Made by a program: the position numbers and the translations under genes. Below, one piece after another: positions 24,835 to 33,867 of a stretch of 64,000 nt of DNA; the stretch's first letter is position 1; each line of letters starts with the position of its first letter. Source of the stretch: an uncultured Lentisphaerota bacterium (GTDB taxonomy: Bacteria > Verrucomicrobiota > Kiritimatiellia > CAIQIC01); contig CAISWQ010000018.1 in assembly GCA_903889245.1 (NCBI GenBank), positions 1 through 64,000 of the forward strand. The letters are read 5' to 3'. Below the pieces are notes generated by a model. It saw only the letters and a program-made list of their open reading frames with translations, ran no database searches and was not told where the DNA came from.

Positions 24835-26853
24835 CTACGCGCAGGATTCGTCCGCGCCGCCGATGATCTCCACGGGGCACTCCGGGATCGCGGCGAGGAA
24901 TTTGCGGCCGTACCACTTGCTCAGGATGCGGCCGTCGAGGATGACGACGATGCCGGTATCGGTCTGCGTGCGGATCAGGCGGCCGACGCCCTGCCGGAAT
25001 TTCAGGATGGCCTCGGGCAGCGAGTAGTCGCGGAACGGGTCGCCGCCCTGCTGCTTGATGCGGTCCATGCGCGCCTTGACCAGCGGCTGGTCGGGCACGG
25101 CGAAGGGCAGGCGCGTGATGATGACGTTGCTCAAGGCCTCGCCGCGCACGTCCACGCCCATCCAGAAGCTGTCGAGGCCGAAGAGCACCGGCGCGGGCGC
25201 GGTGCGGAATTTTTCCAGCATCGCGTGACGCGGCAGGCCCTCGCCCTGGATGAGGAAGGTGTAGCCGGCGGCGGCGAAGTCGTCACCCACCAGCTCCGCG
25301 ACGCGGCGCATCAGGCCGGCGGCCGTGAAGAGCACGAACGCGCGGCCCTGCGTCCGGGCGACGAACTGCGTGATCGCCTGCGCGGCGGCGGCCGGGAAGT
25401 TTTCCGTGTCGGTGGGCTCCGGCAGGCCGCGGACGAGGTAGAGCTGCATCTGCCGCTCGTAGTTGAACGGCGAGCCGAGTTGCAGGCTCTCGGCCTCCTC
25501 CGCGCCGATGCGGTGGCGGAAGTAGTCGAGGTTGTCGCCGACCGCGAGCGTCGCGCTGGTCAGGATGACGCTATCGAGATGGTCGAAGAGTTGTTCCTTC
25601 AGGATGGGGCCGACCTCGATCGGCGCGGAATAGAGGACGGTCTGCATCCGCCGCCGGCCCTCGCGTTCGAGCCAATAGACCTGGCCTTCGAGCACTTGAT
25701 CGAGGAACGCGCGCAGCGCCGTGCGCATCTCCTGGCCGCGCCGCCGCAGTGCGCGCAGCTCCGACTGCCAGTCCTCGTTCTTCAGGTCCTCGATCACGTC
25801 GCCGAGCTGAACGGCTAGCCGGTCCATCAGCTCCGGCGCCTCGGTGGTGATGGCGGGCGGCTTGGTCAGCACGCGATAGGTGACCTCGTGCGAGAATTGC
25901 GCCACGTCGCTGAAGTCGGCGAAGAGACGGTCGAGCGCGTCGCCGAGCTGCGTCACGGTGAGCGCGGCGTCGCGCGCCTTGACGAGCGCGAGCAGGCCCT
26001 TGCGCTCCTCCGGCAGGTAGAGGCGGCGCAGCCAGTGGTCGAAGCCGTAGCGCGAAAGGCGCAGGCCCAGGTGTTCGCCGGCGACGCTTTCGAGCATGTG
26101 CGCCTCGTCGAGCACGGCGAGCTTGTAGTCGGGCAGAAACGCCGCGCCGGCGACGCGCAGGCCCAGCTCGGAAAAAAAGAGGTGATGGTTGACCACGAGC
26201 ACGTGCGCCTCGCGGACCTTGGCGCGGGCGAACATCAGGAAGCACTGCTTGTATTCCGGGCAGCGCGTGCCGAGGCAGTTGCCGTGCTCGCAGCAGACGA
26301 GGTCCCAGATATCGGGCCGCGGCTGTTGCTTGAGGTCCTGCAGGCTGCCCTCGGCGGTGTGCGTGGCCCAGTGCGCGAGGCGTTCGAGTTCGTCGCCCGT
26401 CTCCGACTTGAACAGCTCCTTCGTGTGGCCGCGCGCGCGGGCGAGGCGGCGCAGGCAGAGGTAGTTGCCGCGGCCCTTGACCAGCACGGCCTTGAAGTCC
26501 ACGCCGAGATGTTTCTGGAGGAACGGGATGTCCTTGCCCATGAGCTGCTCTTGCAGCGCGATGGTGTAGGTGGAAACGACGACCTGGATGTTGCGCGCGT
26601 GCGCCGCCAGCACGAGCGGGACAAGATAGGCGAAGCTCTTGCCGACGCCGGTGCCGGCCTCGACGGCGAGGTGCTGCGCGTCGGAGAGGGCGCGCGCGAC
26701 GGCCAACGCCATCTCCGCCTGCTGCGGGCGCGGCTCGAAGGGGAACTGCTCGCCGGCGCTGGCGCGCGCGAGCCCGCCGCCGGGCTTGAAAAAACGTTCC
26801 GTCGCCACGCCGAGGTCGGCGGCGTCCGGCTGCGTTGGGCGCGGGGCGATCAT
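24835..26853 (-). CDS. DinG-type ATP-dependent DNA helicase (XPD-like, probable Fe-S)
   Basis: This 672-residue superfamily 2 helicase has Walker A VEAGTGVGKSFAYLVPL (about residues 61-77), Walker B/DEAH as VLDEAHMLE, and the late motif RQGVGRLIRTQTDTG (motif VI). Four cysteines in a segment including CLRRLARARG and CCEHGNCLGTRCPEYKQC fit the Fe-S cluster domain of DinG/XPD. DinG helicases unwind forked DNA and R-loops during repair. The substrate preference here is inferred from the family. Confidence 0.9.
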   Translation of the reverse strand: MIAPRPTQPDAADLGVATERFFKPGGGLARASAGEQFPFEPRPQQAEMALAVARALSDAQHLAVEAGTGVGKSFAYLVPLVLAAHARNIQVVVSTYTIALQEQLMGKDIPFLQKHLGVDFKAVLVKGRGNYLCLRRLARARGHTKELFKSETGDELERLAHWATHTAEGSLQDLKQQPRPDIWDLVCCEHGNCLGTRCPEYKQCFLMFARAKVREAHVLVVNHHLFFSELGLRVAGAAFLPDYKLAVLDEAHMLESVAGEHLGLRLSRYGFDHWLRRLYLPEERKGLLALVKARDAALTVTQLGDALDRLFADFSDVAQFSHEVTYRVLTKPPAITTEAPELMDRLAVQLGDVIEDLKNEDWQSELRALRRRGQEMRTALRAFLDQVLEGQVYWLEREGRRRMQTVLYSAPIEVGPILKEQLFDHLDSVILTSATLAVGDNLDYFRHRIGAEEAESLQLGSPFNYERQMQLYLVRGLPEPTDTENFPAAAAQAITQFVARTQGRAFVLFTAAGLMRRVAELVGDDFAAAGYTFLIQGEGLPRHAMLEKFRTAPAPVLFGLDSFWMGVDVRGEALSNVIITRLPFAVPDQPLVKARMDRIKQQGGDPFRDYSLPEAILKFRQGVGRLIRTQTDTGIVVILDGRILSKWYGRKFLAAIPECPVEIIGGADESCA

Positions 26854-26979
26854 GTGGCGGCGGTTCTAACAGAAAGCCGCCGCAGGCAAAAGCAATCTCG
26901 GCGGCGGCGCTTGTTTTGCTGACGCCGGGTGATTACTATGCGCCCGGTCGCCAGAGTTTGAGCCAAGGAAAGGAGCCTT

Positions 26980-27651
26980 ATGGGCAAGGTATTGAAAAAG
27001 ATCGGGGGCTTGCTCGGCACGGCGGCGGTCATGGCCGCGGAAGCGGCCCTCGCCAGCCAGGCGGGCAAGCGCGGTGGTGCAGCCACCAAGAAACGCAAAA
27101 CCCAAACGACGACTCCGCGTCCCGCCAAGCGCAAGCCGCGCAAGGGTGGGGCACGCCAGCCCACGCAACCGCGCCGGCCAGCGGTCAGCCGGAAACCCAA
27201 GGCGGTCGCCACGCCGCCGCCGGCGCCCTCCGCGGCGGCCTGGCCCGCGCAGCGCGCCGACGCCTTTTTCCAGCACGGCAACCCGACTGAAAACAACTAT
27301 CGCCAGGCGGCGATCAGCGCCGCGCGCGCCGCCGGACTCGATTGCATCCGCTGCAAGGTGGATTACGGCATGGGCGATGAACTTGCGATGCACCTGCTCG
27401 CGCTGGAACATCCGAATCAACCGGGCTACTACCTCAAGGCCGATAGCTGGTTCTTCCAGGCCGAGCGGCAGGGCGTGACCCGGTGGATCTATGACTTGGG
27501 CACGCCGGAGATGCGTGGCGCGGAGCGCTGGCTCTGGCTGACCAAATCGAGCTTCTATGACGCGCGGCTGCAATGGATGGTGACGGCCGCGACGCCGGCC
27601 GATGTGCTCGCCAAGTTGCGCGCCAGCGGACGCCCGGTGCTTGTGGAGTGA
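26980..27651 (+). CDS. Hypothetical protein with basic low-complexity linker
   Basis: This 223-residue protein follows a good ribosome binding site (GGAAAGGAG, 26967-26975). Residues 1-25 are a short hydrophobic, alanine-rich segment. Residues about 28-85 are lysine/arginine/proline-rich low complexity. The remaining 140 residues look like a compact domain with many aromatics (NYRQAAISAARAAGLDCIRC, WFFQAERQGVTRWIYDLGTP). I do not recognise it. The basic linker could bind nucleic acid or cell-wall polymer, but nothing specific supports either. Confidence 0.65.
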   Translation: MGKVLKKIGGLLGTAAVMAAEAALASQAGKRGGAATKKRKTQTTTPRPAKRKPRKGGARQPTQPRRPAVSRKPKAVATPPPAPSAAAWPAQRADAFFQHGNPTENNYRQAAISAARAAGLDCIRCKVDYGMGDELAMHLLALEHPNQPGYYLKADSWFFQAERQGVTRWIYDLGTPEMRGAERWLWLTKSSFYDARLQWMVTAATPADVLAKLRASGRPVLVE

Positions 27652-27718
27652 AAAGAAAACAGCGCAAGGTGGCCCGCGCACTCCGTGCGGTGACATACAC
27701 GGAAATCATAAGGGGAAT

Positions 27719-27793
27719 TGGAGCGAGCGAAGGGAGTTGAACCCTCGACATCGACCTTGGCAAGGTCGCGCTCTACCACTGAGCTACGCTCGC
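27719..27793 (-). tRNA. tRNA-Gly (anticodon GCC)
   Basis: On the minus strand the sequence folds as a cloverleaf. The 7-bp acceptor stem GCGAGCG/CGCTCGC is followed by discriminator T and an encoded CCA. The D-arm is GCTCAGTGGTAGAGC, the anticodon stem-loop GACCTTGCCAAGGTC, and the T-arm carries GGTTCAACTCC. The anticodon GCC reads GGC and GGT glycine codons. It is a lone tRNA gene between two unrelated protein genes. Confidence 0.96.
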
Positions 27794-27908
27794 TTGGGGT
27801 GGTCAGCGGCGGCGAATATGCCAAAAAATCCCCGGCGCGCAAGTTTCTTTTTTGGCCGCGCTTGTTTTGGCCGGGGTGGCGGACTAAGCTGCGGCCGGCT
27901 TCTGGCTT

Positions 27909-28964
27909 ATGCAACGATGGCGATTATTCGTTTTGAGCTGTGTCTTGGGTTGTGGCGCTGCCCTGGCCCAGCACGATGACTCCGCCGCGCTCGCCCAGGC
28001 CGGCAAACTCGCCACGCAGTGCGAGAAGCAGATGGCCGCGCTTCAGCAGGCGGCGACGCCCGGCGATGCCGCGCGCTATCTCGCGGCGCTCGCCAAACTG
28101 GAGGCCCAACTCAAGGAGCGCGGCGAACTGCAGAAGGTGCTGGCCTTGCGCGACGAGCTGGAGCGCGCGAAAAACTCCGCCCATCCGTTGCAAACGCCCG
28201 CCATGCTGCCCGAGGCGCGCAAGGTGCAGGAGTCCCTCGTGGCCGAAACGCGCGCTGCCCAGCAGTCCGCCGCGCAGAAGATCATCGCCGCCGCCGGCGA
28301 GGCTATCAAGCAACTGGCCACGCTGCGCAAGGACGTGAACGCCAGGCAGCACGAGCGCCTCAAGCAACTGGCCGGGGGCATCAGCGCGCACGCGGCCCTG
28401 AAGTGGGCGCATGAACTGGTCCCCGAACTCGCGCTGCCCAAGCTGGCCGACCCGCCGCCCGACAAGCCGTTCACGCTCAAGGCGGGCAAGGGCGAGCCTT
28501 ACACCTTCTATCCCCCGGGCAAGGAGCCGCCGCAGAAAGGCAGCCGTTCCATCAAGCTGGAGATCGCCTTCGCCGATCTGCGCGGCGCGCTGGCCAACTA
28601 CAACCTCGCCGCCGGCGAGGCGGGCGGCCTGCCGCGCATCAGCATCACGGCGAAGAACAACGACCTGCCGGAGGGCACGCGGCTGGTGATCGAATATTTC
28701 GGGCGTTATCCTAACCACCGCGGCTTTCGCCGCGAAAGTTGCGAGCACATCCGGCTGCCGGCGATTGCGCGCGGCAGCGGGTTGGTCGTGGATGGCCACG
28801 GCATGCGCGAATATTCCAGCAAGTATGTCGGTGTGAAGTCCTACGCTCCGATCTACGGCATCATCATCAGCCTCTTCGACGCGCAGGACAAAATCATCCT
28901 GCAAGGCTGCACACCCTCGGCGCTGATGCAGGAATGCCGCCGCGAATTGCCACCGCTGCTCTGA
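27909..28964 (+). CDS. Secreted hypothetical protein with N-terminal coiled coil
   Basis: This 351-residue protein has a signal peptide MQRWRLFVLSCVLGCGAALA. An alanine/glutamine/lysine-rich helical region follows (about residues 25-160), with heptad-like patterns such as LEAQLKERGELQKVLALRDE. The C-terminal part (about 185-351) is beta-rich, with GTRLVIEYFGRYPNHRGFRRE and a final DAQDKIILQGCTPSALMQEC. I recognise no catalytic motif. It is probably periplasmic. Proteins of this build are common and uncharacterised in PVC bacteria. Confidence 0.7.
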   Translation: MQRWRLFVLSCVLGCGAALAQHDDSAALAQAGKLATQCEKQMAALQQAATPGDAARYLAALAKLEAQLKERGELQKVLALRDELERAKNSAHPLQTPAMLPEARKVQESLVAETRAAQQSAAQKIIAAAGEAIKQLATLRKDVNARQHERLKQLAGGISAHAALKWAHELVPELALPKLADPPPDKPFTLKAGKGEPYTFYPPGKEPPQKGSRSIKLEIAFADLRGALANYNLAAGEAGGLPRISITAKNNDLPEGTRLVIEYFGRYPNHRGFRRESCEHIRLPAIARGSGLVVDGHGMREYSSKYVGVKSYAPIYGIIISLFDAQDKIILQGCTPSALMQECRRELPPLL

Positions 28965-28973
28965 CGACGCACC

Positions 28974-29083
28974 TTTCCCAGGGATTGGGAAAAACCCGGC
29001 GCGGTTTTCCGGGGCTTGGGCAAATGCGCCGGTTCCTCTTCCAATGCTTGGGAAAAGCGGGGCCGGGTTTTCCAAGCCTTGGA
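28974..29083. repeat. Palindrome cluster, 4 copies
   Basis: Centres lie at about 28982, 29014, 29046 and 29077 (spacings 32, 32 and 31), between convergent genes. The arms are more degenerate than elsewhere (CCCAG, CCGGG, CCAAT, CCAAG), yet the spacing is kept. Confidence 0.85.
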
Positions 29084-29095
29084 CGCCGGCGCGGG

Positions 29096-29944
29096 TCAGG
29101 GCGCGGGCTTGGCGGGCTGGGGTTCGAGGATGAACTTTTTGCCGTGGACGACACAGTTGAACAGCACGCGCGCGGCCCAGTCGCGCGTGACGAAGGCGTT
29201 GCTGCCGGCAACCTCGGCGAGCGAGACGACGACATTGTCGTCGAGGTCGTAGAAGCGCACGCCAAGTTTTTTGTTGGCCCAGTAGGTTTCGCTCGTGAGG
29301 TCGGCGTCGGAACTGAATTTGATCAACATCCGCTGCGTCTCCCAGAACAGCCAGAGGTCGTTGGAGACGGGCGAGAGGGGCGCGAGGTAGAGGGTCTGCG
29401 CGGTGCGGTGGGCGTTGCTGACGATGGTGGGGAGCTCGGCTTGGACGGCGGCCTCCATGCGGTCGAGCAGGGCGTCGGAAGGAAAGAGTTGGTTGGTCCG
29501 CGTGCCGAAGAGGTAGTCGAGAATCTGCTGCCGCGGGAAAACGACCTGCTCGGCGCCAGCGGGGCGGGCGGGCCGGGCTTCGAGGCGCTCGGCGGAGACG
29601 ATCTTGAAGTTATGGTTGGTGATGCGCAGACCAAGCTCGGCGAGTATGTAGTCGGCCTTCTTCATCTGGATGCGGTAGAGCAGGTCGGGGATGAGCACTT
29701 CATAGAAACGGCTGTGATCGTCGGCGTCGAGCGCGGGCCGTAGCTCGCGGCCCCAGACCGCGAGGGTGGCGAAGTTCCCGGTGTCGCCGAGCATGGTCTC
29801 GTCCATATGCCAGCGATAGAGGTGGCGGATGATCTCGCTGATGTATTCGACCTCCATCGCGGTCGGCGCGGTGGCGGGCGGACGCGTGGCGCAGCCGGCG
29901 GCCAGCGCCGCGCCGCACAACAAGCTCAACCAGATTCTGTTCAT
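29096..29944 (-). CDS. Hypothetical lipoprotein
   Basis: This 282-residue protein has the N-terminus MNRIWLSLLCGAALAAGCAT, whose lipobox LAAGC predicts lipid attachment and export. The mature part is helical with IIRHLYRWHMDETMLGDT and, near the end, a beta-rich stretch LGVRFYDLDDNVVVSLAEV. No known domain is recognised. It is followed after 13 bp on the same strand-order by another exported unknown, so the two probably form a unit. Confidence 0.7.
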   Translation of the reverse strand: MNRIWLSLLCGAALAAGCATRPPATAPTAMEVEYISEIIRHLYRWHMDETMLGDTGNFATLAVWGRELRPALDADDHSRFYEVLIPDLLYRIQMKKADYILAELGLRITNHNFKIVSAERLEARPARPAGAEQVVFPRQQILDYLFGTRTNQLFPSDALLDRMEAAVQAELPTIVSNAHRTAQTLYLAPLSPVSNDLWLFWETQRMLIKFSSDADLTSETYWANKKLGVRFYDLDDNVVVSLAEVAGSNAFVTRDWAARVLFNCVVHGKKFILEPQPAKPAP

Positions 29945-29957
29945 GATGTGCCCCGGT

Positions 29958-30629
29958 TCATTGCGGCTGCTTGCGGAGGGTGAAGAAACGGTTGCCGCCC
30001 AGCGCGCCGCTGTCCTGGTCGGGAATGCGCACGAAGTTCCCACCGGGGCGGAAGCGCGTCTCGTCGGTCATCCACGAGTAGGAGCGGCCGGTCACCGGCA
30101 ACGTGCCGACCCGTTGCAGGCTGGCGTGGACGTTTGTCTCCATGAACGTGCCCTGCATGTAATTGGTGGAGATGCAGGCGGCGTGGTTCAGCAGGCGCGC
30201 GAACTTGCCGGGCTCGCCCTGGCCGGCGATGGTCAGCAGGTTGTTGACGCGCTCCCGCACGCGCGGCGCCATTGTGGGCCGCCCGGCAGCATCGCGATGG
30301 AAGCCCTCGAACTGGCCGTGCGCGCCGCCGGCGGTGATGATGTCATAGAGGCTGTGCGTGGTGCAGGCGGCGACGTTCTGCTGCGTGTAGGGCGGCGGGA
30401 TATGCCGCAGCCGGCTATCGAGCACGTGCAGCAGCGAGTTCATCGCGGTGAGGGTGTCGGCCTCGGAGCGGTAGCCCTTTTCGCCGGGGAAAGGGACCTC
30501 GTTGATGATGAGCCGGCAGACGTAGCCGGCGGCATTGGTCACGGGCGGCAGCGTCACCGCCGCCGCGCGGGTGGCGACCGGCCCTCCGGCCAGCGCCAAC
30601 AGGAGCAAACTGGAAAACATCCGCCGCAT
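29958..30629 (-). CDS. Secreted hypothetical protein, possibly hydrolase-like
   Basis: This 223-residue protein has a signal peptide MRRMFSSLLLLALAGGPVAT. The mature part starts LPPVTNAAGYVCRLIINEVP and includes SLYDIITAGGAHGQFEGFHR and ISTNYMQGTFM. The layout is faintly like SleB-type cell-wall hydrolases (alpha-helical start, then GQF), but the match is weak and I do not assign it. It is encoded just upstream of the lipoprotein gene on the same strand and is likely co-transcribed with it. Confidence 0.65.
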   Translation of the reverse strand: MRRMFSSLLLLALAGGPVATRAAAVTLPPVTNAAGYVCRLIINEVPFPGEKGYRSEADTLTAMNSLLHVLDSRLRHIPPPYTQQNVAACTTHSLYDIITAGGAHGQFEGFHRDAAGRPTMAPRVRERVNNLLTIAGQGEPGKFARLLNHAACISTNYMQGTFMETNVHASLQRVGTLPVTGRSYSWMTDETRFRPGGNFVRIPDQDSGALGGNRFFTLRKQPQ

Positions 30630-30671
30630 CGTGCGCGGAGCTTACAACGGGCGGGCCGGCGGCGGCAAAAA

Positions 30672-30899
30672 TTATTTCTTCCTGAACGTCGTGGCGAGCT
30701 GCTGCAATTCCTCGGCGGTGAGGGCCGCGGCGAAGTCATCGTCCACCTCCGCCAGCGCCTGCTGGATGACGTCCGTCTGCCCCGCGGCGTTGCGGACCTC
30801 GCCGAGCTCGTCGGGCATCAGGTCCACCTTCTGCCCGTCGCTCTTGATGATGCTGCAAATCCCCGTCTCCGGGCACAGCTGGATGTTCAGTTTGCTCAT
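30672..30899 (-). CDS. Small acidic hypothetical protein
   Basis: This 75-residue acidic protein has no signal peptide or membrane segment. It opens MSKLNIQLCPETGICSIIKS, with two cysteines six residues apart (Cys9 and Cys15), then two helical stretches ending LTAEELQQLATTFRKK. Codon use is like that of its neighbours and it lies 42 bp upstream of the secreted-protein gene on the same strand. The function is unknown. Confidence 0.6.
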   Translation of the reverse strand: MSKLNIQLCPETGICSIIKSDGQKVDLMPDELGEVRNAAGQTDVIQQALAEVDDDFAAALTAEELQQLATTFRKK

Positions 30900-30979
30900 G
30901 GTGGCCTCGTGGTTGCGCGCCGCAGCTTACCGCATTTTACGGCTTTTGCATGTCGCGCGCGTTGCGTTCCGGCGCCCAC

Positions 30980-31017
30980 GGCATGATTGCGGAGTTGTGC
31001 AACTCCGCAATCATGCC
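30980..31017. repeat. Long near-perfect palindrome (18-bp arms, 2-nt spacer)
   Basis: Arms 30980-30997 and 31000-31017 are exactly complementary; the inner part reads GCGGAGTTG-TG-CAACTCCGC. It lies in the divergent gap between the 75-residue gene and the rhamnosidase gene. The rest of 30900-31183 shows no gene, only GC-rich spacer and one palindrome copy. Confidence 0.9.
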
Positions 31018-31137
31018 TGCGCCGCTGTCAGGCGGGTGCGGCTCCCCGCGCACGGCGGTGTGCAAGCAAGGGTCGGCGTGCTGTGTAGTATCAGGTCTCA
31101 CCGCCTGGCCGGCTCCCCAAGCCTCTGACCTCTGAAA

Positions 31138-31155
31138 TTCCCAAGGCTTGGAAAA
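31138..31155. repeat. Single palindrome copy upstream of the rhamnosidase gene
   Basis: TTCCCAAGGCTTGGAAAA has its centre at 31146, 29 bases before the GH78 start codon, so it could sit in the promoter or leader. Confidence 0.85.
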
Positions 31156-31183
31156 CGCGCGCCGCTTTGTTAGAAGCCGCCCC

Positions 31184-33862
31184 ATGAAAATAATCAACCA
31201 CGCCCTTGTCATCCTGCTCGGCCTCGCGGCGGCGCTGCCGGCGCAGGCGGGTTTGCAGGTCGGCCAGATGCTCTGCGAGTATCAGGAGCATCCCGTCGGC
31301 CTTGATGCGCCGCAGCCGCTGCTCGCGTGGAAGCTGCTCGCGGATGCGCGCGGCGAAAAGCAGACCGCCTACCAGGTCGTCGTCGCCAGTTCGGCAGAAA
31401 ACTTGCGGCGCGACGTGGGCGATATGTGGGACAGCGGCAAGGTTGTGTCCGACGCCACCGTGCAGATTCGCTACGCGGGCCGCCCGCTGCGGTCACGGCT
31501 GGTTTGTTTTTGGAAGGTGCGCGCGTGGGACAAGGCTGGGCAGCCCTCGCCGTGGAGCCGGGTCGCAACGTGGGAGATGGGCCTGCTGGACCTCAAGGCG
31601 TGGCAGGCGAAGTGGATCGGCCAGAACACGAACGTGACCGAGCAGCCGCTGCCGCTGCTGCGCCGCGAGTTCTCGGTTGGCGGCAAGGTGAAGAGCGCGC
31701 GGCTTTATATCGCCGGCCTCGGCTACGCGGAGGCGCGGCTCAACGGCGCGAAGGTCGGCGATCACCACCTCGATCCCGCCTACACGCGCTACGACAAGCG
31801 TGTACTCTACGTGACGCACGATGTGACGGCGCAACTGCGCGAGGGCGCGAACGCGCTCGGCGTGATGCTCGGCAACGGCTGGTTCAACGTGCAGTCGAAG
31901 GCCGCGTGGGATTTCGACGCCGCGCCGTGGCGCGCCGCGCCGCGCCTGCTCGCGTCGCTGCAGATTGATTACGCCGACGGCCACACCGAGGTCATCGGCA
32001 CCGATGACCAGTGGAAGTGCGCCGAGGGCCCCGTGCTGTTCAACACGATCTACGGCGGCGAAATCTATGACGCGCGTCGCGAGCTGCCGGGCTGGGATGC
32101 CGCGGGCTTCGATGACAAGAAGTGGGAAGCCACCAAGCTGGTCGCCGCGCCGAAGGGCAAGCTGGTGTCGCAGCAACTGCCGCCGATCCGCGCCACGAAG
32201 GAATTGCCGGTGGCGAAAATCACCGAGCCAAAGCCGGGCGTGTTCGTCTTCGACTTCGGCCAGAACCTGTCGGGCTATGCCGAGCTCGCCGTGAGCGGTC
32301 CGGCTGGCACGGCGGTGAAGCTGAAATATAGCGAGCGCCTGTTCCCGGATGGCATGGTGGACATGAAGGACATCGCCACGCACGTCATCCGCTTCGGGTC
32401 GAACCAGGTGTTCCAGACCGATACCTATATCCTCAAGGGCGCGGGCGCGGAGACCTGGCACTCGCGCTTCTCCTACTATGGTTTCCAGTACGTCGAGGTC
32501 ACCGGGTTCCCGGGCAAGCCGACGGCGGCGAACCTGCGCGCGTGCTTCACGCACACCGCGGTGCCGGTCGCGGGCCACTTCGAGTGCTCGAACGAGCTGC
32601 TCAACAAGATCTGGGAGGCCGGCCGCTGGGCCTACTTGAGCAACCTGCAGGGCATCCCAACCGACTGCCCGCACCGCGAGAAAAACGGCTGGACCGGCGA
32701 CGCGCACCTCGCCGCCGAGCAGGCGATGTTCAACTATTTCCCGCCCGCCGCCTACGTGAAGTGGCTCAACGATCTCGATGACGAGCAGCAGCCCGACGGC
32801 CGCCTGCCCGGCATCGTGCCGACCAGCGGCTGGGGCTATAAGTGGGGCAACGGCCCGGCGTGGGACAACGCCTTCATCCTGATTCCGTACTACCAATATG
32901 TTTATTATGGCGACACCGATGTCTTCCGCGCGCACTACGAGGGCATGAAGCGCTACGTGGATTATCTCGCCAGCCACGCGCAGGATGGCTGCATCAAGCT
33001 TGGCCTGAACGACTGGGCGCCGTGGAAGACCAAGACCGAGGCCGGCATCACCGACACCGCTTACTTCTATGTGGACGCGAAGATCGTCGCGCTCGCCGCG
33101 CGCGTGCTCGGCAAGGCCGAGGACGCGGCGAAGTTTGAGCAGCTCGCAGCCGGCGTGAAGGAGGGCTTCAACCGGAAATTCTGGCATGCCGACACCGGCC
33201 TCTATGACAACGGCAGCCAGTGCGCGCTCTCCTGCGCGCTCTATCAGGGCCTCGTGCCGCCGGAACAGCACGGGCGCGTGCTCGCCAACCTCGTCGCCGC
33301 GGTTGAGAAGACCGGCGGCCACATCGATACCGGCATCCTCGGCGCGAAGTATCTGCTGAACGCGCTGCTCGAGAACGGCCGCGCCGACGTCGCCTACCGC
33401 ATCGTCGCGCAAAAGGACAAGCCGGGGTGGGGTTGGTGGTTCTCGCAAGGCGCGACGACGCTCTGGGAACAGTGGGATGGTTCCTCCTCGCGCAACCACA
33501 TCATGTTCGGCGACGTCAGCGCGTGGTTCTTCAAGGCGCTCGCCGGCATCGTGCCCGACTCGCAGGCGCCGGGCTTCCAGCACTTTTTCATCAAGCCGAA
33601 CGTCGTCGGCGACCTGACCAGCGCGCGGGCCGACTATGAATCCATCCGCGGCAAGATCGTCAGCGAGTGGCAGCTCAAGGGCGACCAGTTCCGCCTGCAC
33701 GTCGTGGTGCCGCCGAACAGCAGCGCGACCATCACGCTGCCGACGGCCGACCTCGCCGCCGCGCAGCTCGACGGGATCAGCAAGGCGCGGCTCGAAAACG
33801 GGCGCGTCGTCTGCGAGGCCGTCAGCGGCGATTATAACTTCCGCTGCCCGCTGGCGAAGTGA
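31184..33862 (+). CDS. Secreted alpha-L-rhamnosidase, GH78
   Basis: This 892-residue enzyme has a signal peptide (MKIINHALVILLGLAAALPAQA). N-terminal beta domains include a Bac_rhamnosid_N-like part (YIAGLGYAEARLNGAKVGDH). The (alpha/alpha)6 catalytic domain has the family signature DCPHREKNGWTGDAHL (about residues 501-516), holding the general acid Glu and conserved Asp residues. A C-terminal beta domain begins around residue 790. GH78 enzymes release L-rhamnose from pectin, RG-I/RG-II, gellan or ulvan. It is the first of a run of exported carbohydrate-related genes and overlaps the next gene. Confidence 0.94.
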   Translation: MKIINHALVILLGLAAALPAQAGLQVGQMLCEYQEHPVGLDAPQPLLAWKLLADARGEKQTAYQVVVASSAENLRRDVGDMWDSGKVVSDATVQIRYAGRPLRSRLVCFWKVRAWDKAGQPSPWSRVATWEMGLLDLKAWQAKWIGQNTNVTEQPLPLLRREFSVGGKVKSARLYIAGLGYAEARLNGAKVGDHHLDPAYTRYDKRVLYVTHDVTAQLREGANALGVMLGNGWFNVQSKAAWDFDAAPWRAAPRLLASLQIDYADGHTEVIGTDDQWKCAEGPVLFNTIYGGEIYDARRELPGWDAAGFDDKKWEATKLVAAPKGKLVSQQLPPIRATKELPVAKITEPKPGVFVFDFGQNLSGYAELAVSGPAGTAVKLKYSERLFPDGMVDMKDIATHVIRFGSNQVFQTDTYILKGAGAETWHSRFSYYGFQYVEVTGFPGKPTAANLRACFTHTAVPVAGHFECSNELLNKIWEAGRWAYLSNLQGIPTDCPHREKNGWTGDAHLAAEQAMFNYFPPAAYVKWLNDLDDEQQPDGRLPGIVPTSGWGYKWGNGPAWDNAFILIPYYQYVYYGDTDVFRAHYEGMKRYVDYLASHAQDGCIKLGLNDWAPWKTKTEAGITDTAYFYVDAKIVALAARVLGKAEDAAKFEQLAAGVKEGFNRKFWHADTGLYDNGSQCALSCALYQGLVPPEQHGRVLANLVAAVEKTGGHIDTGILGAKYLLNALLENGRADVAYRIVAQKDKPGWGWWFSQGATTLWEQWDGSSSRNHIMFGDVSAWFFKALAGIVPDSQAPGFQHFFIKPNVVGDLTSARADYESIRGKIVSEWQLKGDQFRLHVVVPPNSSATITLPTADLAAAQLDGISKARLENGRVVCEAVSGDYNFRCPLAK

Positions 33863-33867
33863 GCGTC

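Noticed and set aside
30937-31212. Short minus-strand open frame upstream of the rhamnosidase gene
   Set aside because: It spans a long palindrome and a palindrome copy and has no protein-like features.
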